Shown here in pieces: positions 9,529 through 19,717 of a stretch of 64,000 nucleotides of DNA. Position 1 is the stretch's first letter; each line of letters starts with the position of its first letter. A program made the position numbers and the translations under genes. The notes beneath the pieces were generated by a model. It had not been told where the DNA came from, made no database searches, and worked only from the letters and a program-made list of their open reading frames with translations. Location: the NCBI GenBank assembly GCA_017627015.1, contig JAGAHP010000040.1, positions 52,063 to 116,062 on the forward strand. The letters run 5' to 3'. This stretch comes from Bacilli bacterium. Its GTDB lineage: Bacteria; Bacillota_I; Bacilli_A; RF39; UBA660.

Positions 9529-10185
9529 ATGAGTAAAATGATAGTAGCTAATTGGAAGATGAATGTACTTCCATCTGAATCAGTTAATTATGTTAAAGAA
9601 ATTGAAAAAATAAAAACAGATAATCAAATTATTATACTTGCACCATATATAGATTTACCATATTTAAGAAGTGATAAATTAATTTTTGGTTCTCAAAATA
9701 TTCACCAAAAAGATTTTGGTTCTTATACAGGTGAGATATCTGCTTTAATGCTTAAAGATATTAATATTAATTATTGCATGATAGGTCATTATGAAAGAAG
9801 AGAATCATTTAATGAAAATAAAGGAATAATTGAATTAAAACTAAGAAACGCTATTAGTAAGGGAATGAATGTAATACTATGTGTTAATTCACTATCTACT
9901 TTAGCAGATCTTTTAATAGGTGTTAAAAACTATGATAGGGTAACAATTGCGTATGAACCAGATGATTATATAGGTAGTAATAGAATAGTACCAAAAGAAA
10001 AAATAGTAGAATTTATTAATGGTGCAAAAGATTTAACAGGTAATAAGAGTAAAGTTATTTATGGTGGTGGAATAAATATGAGTAATTTATCTACTTTAAA
10101 AGAAATAACTGAACTTGATGGTATATTAGTAGGATCTAATAGTATAAATATAGAAAAGTTTAAAGAAATAGTACAAAATTACTAG
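9529..10185 (+). CDS. tpiA: Divergent triosephosphate isomerase-like protein
   Basis: Triosephosphate isomerase interconverts dihydroxyacetone phosphate and glyceraldehyde 3-phosphate. The catalytic residues are present: Lys10 in NWKMN, His in IGHYERRESF, and Glu in AYEP. GSQNIHQKDFGSYTGEIS and the C-terminal DGILVGS also fit. Odd points: it has 218 residues against about 250. The flexible phosphate-gripping loop after AYEP reads DDYIGSN instead of the usual VWAIGTG. IGHSERR has Tyr for Ser, and YGGSV reads YGGGI. It may be an adapted TIM or a paralogue of altered function. Whether a canonical tpiA exists elsewhere in the genome cannot be seen here. Confidence 0.75.
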   Translation: MSKMIVANWKMNVLPSESVNYVKEIEKIKTDNQIIILAPYIDLPYLRSDKLIFGSQNIHQKDFGSYTGEISALMLKDININYCMIGHYERRESFNENKGIIELKLRNAISKGMNVILCVNSLSTLADLLIGVKNYDRVTIAYEPDDYIGSNRIVPKEKIVEFINGAKDLTGNKSKVIYGGGINMSNLSTLKEITELDGILVGSNSINIEKFKEIVQNY

Positions 10186-10193
10186 GAGGCAAC

Positions 10194-10820
10194 ATGAAAA
10201 AAATATTAATATATGGTGATTCTAATGTTTGGGGAGATAATTTTATAACAGGAATAAGAATTCCAGATGATAAGCAATGGGTTAATATTTTACAAGAAAA
10301 AGTAAAAGATGATTATAAATTATTACAAGAAGGTTTACCTGGTAGACTTGCAGGTTCAGATGAAAAAGATAAAGTATATAAAAATGGTAAAGATACATTT
10401 ATAAGTACATTTAGAACAAACGCACCAGTAGATAAATTAATAATTGCATTAGGAACAAATGATTTACAATTCAAATATAATAAAACTGGTAAAGATATTA
10501 TTAATGATTTATTATGGTATAAAAAAGTTCTAGAAAAAATGATTGAGGATGAAGATGATAAGAAAAAATACTTTGTAAATAATAAATTACCAGAAATAAT
10601 ATATATATTACCAAGTAATTTTGATTATAAAGAGAATGCAAGTGTAATATTTGATGAAGAAAAAGAAAATGAAAGACAAAATATAATTAAATATTTTGTT
10701 GATAATAATATTAAAAATATATATTTTAATGATATAGATTTATTTGAAGATGGAATTCATTTTAACTATGAAGGACATAAAAAAATGGCAGATAGGGTGT
10801 TTGGAGAGTTATATGAGTAA
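10194..10820 (+). CDS. SGNH/GDSL-family hydrolase
   Basis: A 208-residue single-domain hydrolase of the SGNH fold, acting as an esterase or lipase-type enzyme on an unknown substrate. Visible blocks are ILIYGDSNVWGDN (nucleophile Ser, block I), LPGRLAG (block II Gly), ALGTNDLQF (block III Asn), and EDGIHFNYEGH (block V with Asp and His). There is no signal peptide, so it should be cytoplasmic. AGGAGG lies upstream. The next gene starts inside its last three codons, which suggests coupling to the acyltransferase and a possible lipid-related role (inference). Confidence 0.82.
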   Translation: MKKILIYGDSNVWGDNFITGIRIPDDKQWVNILQEKVKDDYKLLQEGLPGRLAGSDEKDKVYKNGKDTFISTFRTNAPVDKLIIALGTNDLQFKYNKTGKDIINDLLWYKKVLEKMIEDEDDKKKYFVNNKLPEIIYILPSNFDYKENASVIFDEEKENERQNIIKYFVDNNIKNIYFNDIDLFEDGIHFNYEGHKKMADRVFGELYE

Positions 10821-11628
10821 ATTAGAAGAATTAAAGAAATTAAAAGAACAATTACAATTAGAAATAGTAGGTAAGAATAATATTCCGAGTGATGCACCAT
10901 CAGTAATAATATCTAATCATAATAGATTGATGGATATATTTTATTTACCATTTGCGTTTGATGAAGATATTATTAGTTTAGTATCCGCAAGACTAGTATA
11001 TAAGCAAGATCTAGATAGACTAAGTTATATTAATAAATATCTTAATGCATTTCCTATAGAGGCACACGGAGGAAAAACATATTCTGATTTGTGTTTAGAA
11101 AATGCTTCTTGTTTGTTAAAAAATAATGTTAGTTTAAGTATATGGCCTGAGGGAGCATATATAGATGATATTGCGCATGTATATAAAGGTAGAACAGGAG
11201 GAGCTAGAATACTATTTAATGCTTTAGGAAATAAATGTTATGCTTATTTTTTACCAGTATCAATTAATATAGATTCAGAAGATGAATTGGATTCATATAT
11301 ACCTAATAAAACTGATAAAGTAAAAATTACTATTAATGAACCTATATTGCCAGATGATTATTATTATGATTATAGTAATTGCTGTTCAAAAGAAGAAAGA
11401 AATAGTATTTTACATGAAATAACTACTGAAGGAATGAAAAGTATAGCTAAATCCTTAAATAGAGAATATGTAGATGAATATATAGAATTATATCCAAAAG
11501 GAAATGTAATATTTTCTGATGGAACAACTATTAAAACTGAATATGCACAAAATAAAGCATGTAAAGATGTATATAATAATGAATTAAAAGAATTATCTAA
11601 AAAATTAGTAAACTCTATTCAAAAATAA
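10813..11628 (+). CDS. PlsC-like 1-acylglycerol-3-phosphate acyltransferase
   Basis: A 271-residue protein with the glycerophosphate acyltransferase motif NH-x4-D (ISNHNRLMD), then AFPIEAHGG and WPEGAYIDD, where the third-motif EGTRS is altered. Family members transfer an acyl chain to lysophosphatidic acid on the membrane's inner face. There is no clear membrane anchor. An in-frame ATG further upstream (10744) lies deep inside the preceding hydrolase gene; I chose 10813 because GGAGAG sits 4 nt before it and the protein then starts MSKLEELKK. The C-terminal tail (about 200-271) is not typical of PlsC and is unassigned. Confidence 0.72.
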   Translation: MSKLEELKKLKEQLQLEIVGKNNIPSDAPSVIISNHNRLMDIFYLPFAFDEDIISLVSARLVYKQDLDRLSYINKYLNAFPIEAHGGKTYSDLCLENASCLLKNNVSLSIWPEGAYIDDIAHVYKGRTGGARILFNALGNKCYAYFLPVSINIDSEDELDSYIPNKTDKVKITINEPILPDDYYYDYSNCCSKEERNSILHEITTEGMKSIAKSLNREYVDEYIELYPKGNVIFSDGTTIKTEYAQNKACKDVYNNELKELSKKLVNSIQK

Positions 11629-11665
11629 ATAAATATAGTATAGAATATATCGAAAAGGTGATTTT

Positions 11666-12532
11666 ATGATTATTGTGATAACTGGACCAACTGCGGTTGG
11701 TAAAACTAAATTAAGTATAGAACTTGCTAAAAAATATAATGCTGAAATAATAAATTATGATTCAGTACAAATATATAGAGAAATGGATATAGCATCTGCT
11801 AAAGTTACAAAAGAAGAAGCAGAAGGTATTCCTCATCACTTGATAGATATAAAGAATTATGATGAAGATTATTCTGTATATGATTATCAAATAGATGCTA
11901 GAAATAAGATTAAAGAACTTGAAGAAAAGGGTAAAAATATAATATTTGTTGGTGGAACAGGTTTATATGTAAAAGCAGCTTTATATGATTATAAATTTCA
12001 AAAAGATGAAGAAGTACCAGAAATTAATTTAGATACTAAAGAATTGTTATATGCAATACGTGAAATGGATCCTGATTCTAAAGTTGATCCAAATAATCAT
12101 AGAAGACTAATAAGAGAATATATAAGTTTAAAATCTGGAGTAGATAATAAATCAGGTAACAATTTGTTATATGATAACGTATATTTTATAGGTTTAGAAA
12201 CTGATAGAAATATTTTATATGATAGGATTAATAAAAGAGTAGATATAATGCTTGAAAATGGATTACTTGATGAAGCTAAGTACTTTTATAAAAAGAAACA
12301 TACTAAAGCAGTAATGACTCCTATAGGATATAAAGAATTATTTCCATATATCAGAGGAGAAGTATCTTTAGAAGAAGCATTAGATCTTATAAAGAAGAAT
12401 AGTAGACATTATGCAAAAAGACAGTTTACTTTCTTTAAAAATCAAATGGATATCAAATGGTTTAATGTAGATTTTGATAATTTTGATAATACTATTAAAG
12501 AAGTAGAAAAATATATAGAAAATTGCAAATAA
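11666..12532 (+). CDS. miaA: tRNA dimethylallyltransferase
   Basis: MiaA attaches a dimethylallyl group to N6 of A37 in tRNAs reading UNN codons. The P-loop GPTAVGKT (7-14), NYDSVQIYREMDIASAK, GIPHHLIDI and FVGGTGLYVKA are family signatures. QFTFFKNQ near the C-terminus is the tRNA-binding element. The length is 288, within the usual range (290-315). AAGGTGATTTT precedes the ATG. It ends at a terminator whose loop holds the stop codon. Confidence 0.95.
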   Translation: MIIVITGPTAVGKTKLSIELAKKYNAEIINYDSVQIYREMDIASAKVTKEEAEGIPHHLIDIKNYDEDYSVYDYQIDARNKIKELEEKGKNIIFVGGTGLYVKAALYDYKFQKDEEVPEINLDTKELLYAIREMDPDSKVDPNNHRRLIREYISLKSGVDNKSGNNLLYDNVYFIGLETDRNILYDRINKRVDIMLENGLLDEAKYFYKKKHTKAVMTPIGYKELFPYIRGEVSLEEALDLIKKNSRHYAKRQFTFFKNQMDIKWFNVDFDNFDNTIKEVEKYIENCK

Positions 12533-12544
12533 TGCAATTTTTTT
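12521..12544 (+). terminator. Intrinsic terminator of miaA
   Basis: A 7-bp stem (12521-12527 with 12533-12539) and then a T run. The miaA stop codon is in the loop. Confidence 0.8.
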
Positions 12545-12566
12545 ATTCACTAATATGTATCATATA

Positions 12567-12583
12567 TGCTACAATTAAATTGT
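12567..12583 (+). promoter_or_regulatory. Extended -10 promoter with overlapping palindrome (possible TA operator)
   Basis: TGCTACAAT at 12567-12575 is an extended -10. It overlaps a perfect inverted repeat, ACAATT-A-AATTGT (12571-12583). The two following genes look like a toxin and an HTH antitoxin, so the palindrome is a natural candidate for autorepression (inference). Confidence 0.45.
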
Positions 12584-12616
12584 AACACAAAAACTACATT
12601 AAAGGAGGTTGATATT

Positions 12617-13015
12617 ATGTGTAAGTTTGGTGATATAATAGTAGTAAATAAGTATGTTGCAGAAAATGGTCAAGAAATTGGAGAACATTCGTTTATTGTA
12701 ATTGATGACGAAGGTTCAACAATTTCAGGTTTAGAATACTCTTTTGTGGCATCTGTTATTTCTAGTTTTAAAAATAATAAAAAGAAAAAGCTATCTTATG
12801 AAGGTAATATAGAATTACCAGATGATGCAGTGAAAGGAATAAAATTGAAAAAAGAATCCTATGTAAAAGCAGATCAAGCATTTTATTTTAATAAGAAGAA
12901 GATAAGTTATTATATTTTAGGAAGTGTAAATGATGAGTATTATGATCAATTAATAAAATTAGTACTTAATTTGGCTTTAAAAGGAAAGTTAAAAAGATAT
13001 ATAGAAAATTTATAA
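12617..13015 (+). CDS. Probable PemK/MazF-like toxin
   Basis: A 132-residue cytoplasmic protein. The N-terminus KFGDIIVVNKYVAENGQEIGEHSF resembles PemK/MazF-type barrels, whose first strand reads xxGDIVxV; this family member is a relaxed match. The middle contains KADQAFYFNKKKI, where MazF-like proteins carry conserved strand residues. MazF toxins cut mRNA at specific sequences. An upstream in-frame ATG (12566) falls inside the -10 box, so the start is taken at 12617 behind AAAGGAGG. It is followed after 69 bp by an HTH gene, the order of a toxin-antitoxin pair. Toxicity is inferred from fold resemblance and context only. Confidence 0.5.
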   Translation: MCKFGDIIVVNKYVAENGQEIGEHSFIVIDDEGSTISGLEYSFVASVISSFKNNKKKKLSYEGNIELPDDAVKGIKLKKESYVKADQAFYFNKKKISYYILGSVNDEYYDQLIKLVLNLALKGKLKRYIENL

Positions 13016-13084
13016 TTTTAAATTTTATGATTATTGAATAATAAAAAATTATAATATATAATTAATAAAGAAAAGGGTGATTCT

Positions 13085-13522
13085 GTGAAAAATAATAAGA
13101 TTAAAATTCCTAAAAAAATTTTAGATAAGGAAGAAAATTTTATATCTACTGAAGAAGCATATAAGGATGTTATAACTGCTGAATGGGATGAAATGGTAGT
13201 TAAAGAAGAAAAAACTAATTATAAAAAAGTGAAGAATAATAAAAATAAAAAAGATAAGAGTAAATTGCAAAAAGTAGACGAATATATTTTAAATGAAAAA
13301 ACTATAATGGAACTTGAATATGATTTTATTACATCATTAGTAGATACTAGAAAGAAAGAAAAATTAACACAACAAGAAATAGCGGATAAAATTAATATAT
13401 TTAGAGAAGGTATCGCTAGAATAGAAACTAATAAGGTATCTCCTCAATTAGGGACTATTATTAAAATTTTATATTCCATGGGATATAAATTAGACATAGT
13501 TCCAATTAAGAAAAATAAGTAA
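13085..13522 (+). CDS. XRE-family HTH protein, probable antitoxin or regulator
   Basis: A 145-residue protein. Residues about 1-75 are Lys/Glu-rich and probably flexible. The C-terminal 60 residues form an XRE-type helix-turn-helix, KEKLTQQEIADKINIFREG then IARIETNKVSPQL, ending KLDIVPIK, a tail common in HigA-like antitoxins. The start is GTG at 13085 with AAAGGGTGAT upstream. Position directly after the PemK/MazF-like gene suggests it neutralises that toxin and binds the palindrome at 12571-12583 (inference). Its transcript is closed by the CIRCE hairpin. Confidence 0.6.
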   Translation: MKNNKIKIPKKILDKEENFISTEEAYKDVITAEWDEMVVKEEKTNYKKVKNNKNKKDKSKLQKVDEYILNEKTIMELEYDFITSLVDTRKKEKLTQQEIADKINIFREGIARIETNKVSPQLGTIIKILYSMGYKLDIVPIKKNK

Positions 13523-13533
13523 ATGTGTAAAAT

Positions 13534-13560
13534 TAGCACTTAACTATTGACAGTGCTAAT
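13534..13560. promoter_or_regulatory. CIRCE operator (HrcA binding site)
   Basis: The inverted repeat TTAGCACTT-N9-CAGTGCTAA differs from the consensus (TTAGCACTC-N9-GAGTGCTAA) only at the innermost base of each arm. It sits directly upstream of hrcA. Flanking AA and TT extend the stem, and the right side runs into TTTTTT, so it may also act as a terminator for the HTH gene. Confidence 0.93.
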
Positions 13561-13575
13561 TTTTTGTTTTATAAT
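13548..13575 (+). promoter_or_regulatory. Promoter of the hrcA-grpE-dnaK operon
   Basis: TTGACA at 13548-13553, a 16-bp spacer, then TATAAT at 13570-13575. The -35 box lies inside the CIRCE element (last two spacer bases and right arm), so HrcA binding would block polymerase directly. Confidence 0.88.
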
Positions 13576-13608
13576 GATTCATGTAAACGGGTAATAGAGG
13601 TGATTATA

Positions 13609-14598
13609 TTGCTTAGTGAAAGAAAAGAAAATATATTAAAACTTATAATAGAGGAATATGTTAAAACTATTAAACCGGTTGGATCAAAGAATTTGTGTGA
13701 TGCACTTAATTGTTCATCTGCTACAGTCCGTAATGAAATGCAATCTCTTGAAGAAGAAGGATATTTAGAAAAAACTCATACAAGTTCTGGAAGAGTTCCA
13801 TCAGAAAAAGGTTATAGATATTATGTTGATCATCTGATGAAACCAAAAGAAATGACCGGCGAAGAAGTTTTAAATTTACAAACAATATTTAATAATAAAC
13901 AATTACAATTAAATGACTCTATTTCAAAAAGTTTACAAATTATATCTGATATGACTAATTATACAGCAGTTATACTCGAAAATAAGGGAGAAGAAAACAA
14001 ACTTAAACAAGTTGAAGTAATTCCAATCAATGATGAAAATATAATTGCGATAGTAGTTACTGATAAAGGCCATGTTGAAAATAAGACTATTAATATTAAA
14101 GGAAGTAACTTAGACGAAGTTAAAAAAATAGTTGAATTAATCAATAAAATGATAGTAGGTACTCCTATTGGTGAAGTTAGTTCTAAACTAGAATTTGAAA
14201 TCAAACCAATAATAAGTAACTATATTATGAATTATGAAACTATATATAATGCTTTTTATAACGCATTTAATAACTTTAGAGAAGAAAATGAAGTTCATGT
14301 ATCTGGAAGAAATAAGATATTAGAGTTACCTGAATTTAATGAAGTAGATAAGATTAAGAAGATAGTTAATAAACTTGATGATAAAAATCTAAAGACTATT
14401 GAAGAATCAGATGATGAAATTAGGATTTATATTGGTAAAGAAAATGAACTAGATGATGATCTAACAGTAATCAAAACTAGAGTTAATATAGATAATCATG
14501 AGAGTACACTTGCTATAGTAGGCCCAAAGAGAATGGAATATGATAAAGTTGTTTCACTTCTTGACTATATTAAGAGTAATTTGAAAGGAAATAAATAA
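13609..14598 (+). CDS. hrcA: Heat-inducible transcription repressor HrcA
   Basis: HrcA represses chaperone genes by binding CIRCE and is activated by GroEL. The N-terminal winged helix (LSERKENILKLIIEEYVK, GSKNLCDALNCSSATVRNEM, LEKTHTSSGRVPSEKGYRYY) and the GAF-like C-terminal part (SNLKGN end) are clear. It has 329 residues (family about 340). A TTG at 13609 is taken as the start because it has AGAGGTGAT just upstream and gives the family N-terminus MLSER. The in-frame ATG at 13564 cannot be the start because it overlaps the -10 box. The gene overlaps grpE by 1 bp. The CIRCE site upstream implies autoregulation. Confidence 0.94.
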   Translation: MLSERKENILKLIIEEYVKTIKPVGSKNLCDALNCSSATVRNEMQSLEEEGYLEKTHTSSGRVPSEKGYRYYVDHLMKPKEMTGEEVLNLQTIFNNKQLQLNDSISKSLQIISDMTNYTAVILENKGEENKLKQVEVIPINDENIIAIVVTDKGHVENKTINIKGSNLDEVKKIVELINKMIVGTPIGEVSSKLEFEIKPIISNYIMNYETIYNAFYNAFNNFREENEVHVSGRNKILELPEFNEVDKIKKIVNKLDDKNLKTIEESDDEIRIYIGKENELDDDLTVIKTRVNIDNHESTLAIVGPKRMEYDKVVSLLDYIKSNLKGNK

Positions 14599-15119
14599 TG
14601 GAAGAAAATATAGAAGTAATAGAAAAAGAAGAAGTAAAAGAAAATAAAAAAGAAAAGAAGAATAAATATCAAGAACAAATTAAAGTTCTAGAAGATAAAG
14701 TAAAAGAATTAGAAGATAAGAATATTAGAGTGACTGCGGAGATGGTAAATAGTCTAAGAAGAAAAGAAGAAGAAAATAATAGACTAATGAAATATGCATC
14801 TGAAAGTCTAATATTAGATATATTAAGTACAATTGATAATTTTGAAAGAGCGTTATCAGTAAAAAGTGATAATGCTGATATAGAAAATTATCAAAAAGGT
14901 TTTGATATGATTTATCAAAATCTAGTTAATACTTTAAATAAGTATGAAGTAAAAGAAATAGAATGTTTAGGATTAGAATTTGATCCTACATATCATCAAG
15001 CTGTTATGACAGATCATATTGATGGTAAAAAAGAAAATGAAATAATAGAAGTATTACAAAAAGGTTATACTTATAAAGATAAAGTAATTAGACCAGCAAT
15101 GGTTAAGGTAAATAATTAA
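14598..15119 (+). CDS. grpE: Nucleotide exchange factor GrpE
   Basis: GrpE drives ADP release from DnaK. The 173-residue protein has a Lys/Glu-rich N-terminus, a long dimerising coiled coil (about 20-75), and the C-terminal beta domain. There, FDPTYHQAV, EVLQKGYTYKDKVIRPAMVKV are the family signature. It starts in the hrcA stop (TAATG) and is followed 14 bp later by dnaK, giving the standard hrcA-grpE-dnaK order under CIRCE control. Confidence 0.95.
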   Translation: MEENIEVIEKEEVKENKKEKKNKYQEQIKVLEDKVKELEDKNIRVTAEMVNSLRRKEEENNRLMKYASESLILDILSTIDNFERALSVKSDNADIENYQKGFDMIYQNLVNTLNKYEVKEIECLGLEFDPTYHQAVMTDHIDGKKENEIIEVLQKGYTYKDKVIRPAMVKVNN

Positions 15120-15130
15120 AGGAGAGATGA

Positions 15131-16957
<1,827 letters not shown>

Positions 16958-16965
16958 TTTAAATA

Positions 16966-17003
16966 ATTGCCATTCATCCAATTGATGGGTGGCAATATTT
17001 GTT
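16966..17003 (+). terminator. Terminator of the hrcA-grpE-dnaK operon
   Basis: A 13-bp stem (16966-16978 with 16984-16996, two G-U pairs) and the weak tail ATTTGTT. The tail is not a full T run, so read-through is possible. Confidence 0.7.
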
Positions 17004-17023
17004 ATATTTAAAACATATTATTA

Positions 17024-17052
17024 TTGTAAAACGTACAAACGTACGTTATAAT
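17024..17052 (+). promoter_or_regulatory. Promoter with operator-like inverted repeat in its spacer
   Basis: TTGTAA (17024-17029), a 17-bp spacer and TATAAT (17047-17052). The spacer is filled by AACGTAC-AAAC-GTACGTT (17030-17047), a perfect 7-bp inverted repeat whose right half contains the palindrome ACGTACGT. Such placement is typical of a repressor site. The repressor is unknown. Confidence 0.6.
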
Positions 17053-17072
17053 ATATATGGGAGGTATATATT

Positions 17073-17918
17073 ATGAAACAAGATAAAATGTATTTAATAA
17101 ATAAAATATTTAATGATGAAACAATTAGAACTGTATGGGATAAGACGCAAGAAAAATACTTTATAAGTATTGTAGATATTGTTGGGATTATTTCAGAAAG
17201 TAGAAATCCACAGACATATTGGAGGGTACTAAAAAAGAGACTAAAGGATGAAGGAAATGAAACCGTTACAAATTGTAACGCTTTAAAACTTAAAGCTCAA
17301 GATGGCAAATACCGTTTAACTGATGTTTGTGATATTGAAGAAATGTTTAGAATTATTGAATCTATTCCAAGTAAGAATGCAGAACCTATAAAACAGTGGC
17401 TTGCTAAACTAGGTAGTGAAAGAATAGATGAAGTATTTGATCCTTCCTTAGCAGTTCAAAGAGCTATAGAATATTATAGAACTAAGGGTTATGATGAAGG
17501 TTGGATATTAAAAAGAATTAAAGGGATTCAGGATAGAAAAGAATTAACTGATGTATGGCAAGAAGGTGGAATTACTGATTCTAAAGATTTTGCAATACTA
17601 ACTAATGAGATATATAAAACTTGGTCTGGCATGACCGCAAAAGAATATAAAGAATATAAGGGCCTTAGAAAAGAATCTCTAAGAGATAATATGGATAGTC
17701 TTGAAGTATCTTTAGCGGACATTGGTGAAGAAGTAACTAAAAGATTAGCTAAGAAAAGAAAACCAAAAGGCTTAAAAGAAAATATTGAGGTTGCTAAATC
17801 AGGTGGAAAGGTAGCAAAGAATACAAGGAATGATATAGAAGAATTACTAGGAGAATCAGTTATATCAGATCAAAATAATTTAAGTTATAAGTATAATGAT
17901 AATAATAGAATTGAATAA
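17073..17918 (+). CDS. BRO-N domain protein (phage antirepressor-like)
   Basis: A 281-residue protein. The N-terminal ~110 residues (VWDKTQEKYFISIVDIVGII, then YWRVLKKRLKDEG and GKYRLTDVCDIEEMFRIIESIP) match the BRO-N/antirepressor fold, a DNA-binding domain common in phages and mobile DNA. The C-terminal part (KTWSGMTAKEYKEYKGL, RDNMDSLEVSLADIGEE) resembles that of chromosomal BRO-N/DinD-like proteins. It is a stand-alone gene with its own promoter and inverted repeat, followed 9 bp later by pepF. No phage structural genes are near, so it looks like a domesticated regulator. Autoregulation through the repeat at 17030-17047 is possible (inference). Confidence 0.75.
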   Translation: MKQDKMYLINKIFNDETIRTVWDKTQEKYFISIVDIVGIISESRNPQTYWRVLKKRLKDEGNETVTNCNALKLKAQDGKYRLTDVCDIEEMFRIIESIPSKNAEPIKQWLAKLGSERIDEVFDPSLAVQRAIEYYRTKGYDEGWILKRIKGIQDRKELTDVWQEGGITDSKDFAILTNEIYKTWSGMTAKEYKEYKGLRKESLRDNMDSLEVSLADIGEEVTKRLAKKRKPKGLKENIEVAKSGGKVAKNTRNDIEELLGESVISDQNNLSYKYNDNNRIE

Positions 17919-17927
17919 GGAGAATTT

Positions 17928-19712
17928 ATGAGCAAATATAAATCAAGAAGTGAAGTACCAGAAAAATACAAGTGGGATTTAAGTGATTTTTATAAAGATG
18001 ATAAAGCATTTGAAGAAGAATATAACGATGCTAAAAAAAGAATTAAATATGAAGAAAAATTTAAAGGATGTACTAAATCAGGAAAAACTTTATATGATTT
18101 TTTAAAATACGATGAAGTAACTGAATGTATGGTAGAAAACTTATACATGTATTCATTTATGAAAGATGATGAAGAATTAGGAAAAGAAGAAAATATTAAT
18201 AGAAAGAATAAAGCTATATTATTAATAAATGATTATAGTAATATGATAAGTTTCTTTAATCCTGAATTACTAGAATTATCTAGTGAAGATTTTAAAAAGT
18301 TATTTGATTATAAAGATTTAAATGAATATAAATTTCTTTTGGAAGAAATATATAAAAATAAAGGACATGTATTGTCTCCTAAAGAAGAAATAATTATTAA
18401 TGAATTAGAATCTGCTATGAATAACTTTGAAGATATATCATCTAATTTACTTAATAATGAACATGATTATGGTACTGTTTTAATTGATGGCAAAGAAGAG
18501 GAAATACATTCTACAAATTTAAGAAAATTATTAAAGAATAAAGATCCTAAAATAAGAAAAGAAGTATTTTTTAAATATAAAAAAGTATTAGATCAATATG
18601 GTGGTACATGTGCGTCTTTACTTGATTCATATGTGAAAAATAATAATACTACTTCTAGATTACATAATTTTAAGAATGCTTGGGATGAAAAATTATTTGA
18701 TTATAATATGCCAGAAGAGGCATATGATAAATTGGTAGAGGTAGTTTCAAGTAACTATTCTTATGCCCAAAAATACTTTGATTTATATAAAACAACTCAT
18801 AAATTAAAAGAATTACATATGTATGATTTATCTTTAGATTTATATCCATCAACTAAAAAATATACAATTGAAGAAGGCATCGATCTAATTAGAAAAGCAA
18901 TAACTCCACTTGGAGAAGAATATATATCTTGCTTTAATAAAATAATTGATAATCATTACATAGATTTTTGTGAATATAAAGGAAAATGTTCAGGAGGGTA
19001 TAGCGCAAATACTCCAGATCATGATTCTAGAATATTATTGAGTTTTAATGATGATTTATCATCAGTTAGTACTATTGCGCATGAATGTGGACATAACGTC
19101 CATCATCAATTTGTAAGTAAATATAATCCTATTCAATATAGAAATATAACAACTTTAGTCGCAGAAGTAGTATCATTAACAAATGAATGTTTATTATCTA
19201 GTTATTTAGCTAATAATGGCACTAAAGAAGAAAAACTTTCAGGTATATCTAATATACTTGGAGTTATAGATAATAACTTATTTAATTGTATTAGAGAAGC
19301 TAAAATGGAAACTGAGTTTAATAAATATTCGGAAGAAGGAAATGCAATTACTAAAGAATATATGAATGATTTAGATTTGAAATCATTAAAAGAATATTAT
19401 GGAAATAGTGTTATTATAGATGATCTATCTAATACCGGATGGATAAGAAGAAGTCATTATTATAGTAATTATTATCTTTATAATTATTCATTCTGCATAT
19501 CTGTCGCATCAGCAAATGCAGCAAAGATATTAAATGGTGATAAAGATCAATTAGAAAGATATATTAAGTTTATCTCTCTAGGATCCGATGTACACCCAAT
19601 TGATGCGTTTAAGGTATTAGGATTCGATTTAAAAAGTAAAGAAGTATATGAAACAGCTATTAAGTATTTTGATAGTTTAATAAACAAATACATAGAAATA
19701 AGTAAGGAGTAA
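17928..19712 (+). CDS. pepF: Oligoendopeptidase F (M3 family)
   Basis: Cytoplasmic zinc metallopeptidase that degrades oligopeptides of about 7-17 residues. HECGH at 385-389 is the HExxH zinc site, preceded by [13 protein letters not shown], as in PepF. EVVSLTNE supplies the third ligand Glu. The N-terminus [23 protein letters not shown] is the family start. The length of 594 is normal. AAGGAG precedes the ATG, and dnaJ begins 5 bp after its stop, so the two are cotranscribed. Confidence 0.94.
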   Translation: MSKYKSRSEVPEKYKWDLSDFYKDDKAFEEEYNDAKKRIKYEEKFKGCTKSGKTLYDFLKYDEVTECMVENLYMYSFMKDDEELGKEENINRKNKAILLINDYSNMISFFNPELLELSSEDFKKLFDYKDLNEYKFLLEEIYKNKGHVLSPKEEIIINELESAMNNFEDISSNLLNNEHDYGTVLIDGKEEEIHSTNLRKLLKNKDPKIRKEVFFKYKKVLDQYGGTCASLLDSYVKNNNTTSRLHNFKNAWDEKLFDYNMPEEAYDKLVEVVSSNYSYAQKYFDLYKTTHKLKELHMYDLSLDLYPSTKKYTIEEGIDLIRKAITPLGEEYISCFNKIIDNHYIDFCEYKGKCSGGYSANTPDHDSRILLSFNDDLSSVSTIAHECGHNVHHQFVSKYNPIQYRNITTLVAEVVSLTNECLLSSYLANNGTKEEKLSGISNILGVIDNNLFNCIREAKMETEFNKYSEEGNAITKEYMNDLDLKSLKEYYGNSVIIDDLSNTGWIRRSHYYSNYYLYNYSFCISVASANAAKILNGDKDQLERYIKFISLGSDVHPIDAFKVLGFDLKSKEVYETAIKYFDSLINKYIEISKE

Positions 19713-19717
19713 TAAGT

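Noticed and set aside
10744..10812. Longer start for the PlsC-like gene at 10744
   Set aside because: It lies deep in the SGNH gene and has no ribosome site; 10813 has GGAGAG before it.
12566..12616. Longer start for the PemK/MazF-like gene at 12566
   Set aside because: The ATG falls within the TGCTACAAT promoter box, so it would not be in the transcript.
13564..13608. ATG start for hrcA at 13564
   Set aside because: It overlaps the -10 box. TTG 13609 has the ribosome site and gives the family N-terminus.
17030..17047. LexA (SOS) box at the BRO-N promoter
   Set aside because: The Firmicute box needs GAAC-N4-GTTC; this repeat is AACGTAC-N4-GTACGTT and does not fit.
17024..17918. Prophage remnant around the BRO-N gene
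   Set aside because: No integrase, phage structural genes or attachment repeats; neighbours are housekeeping genes.
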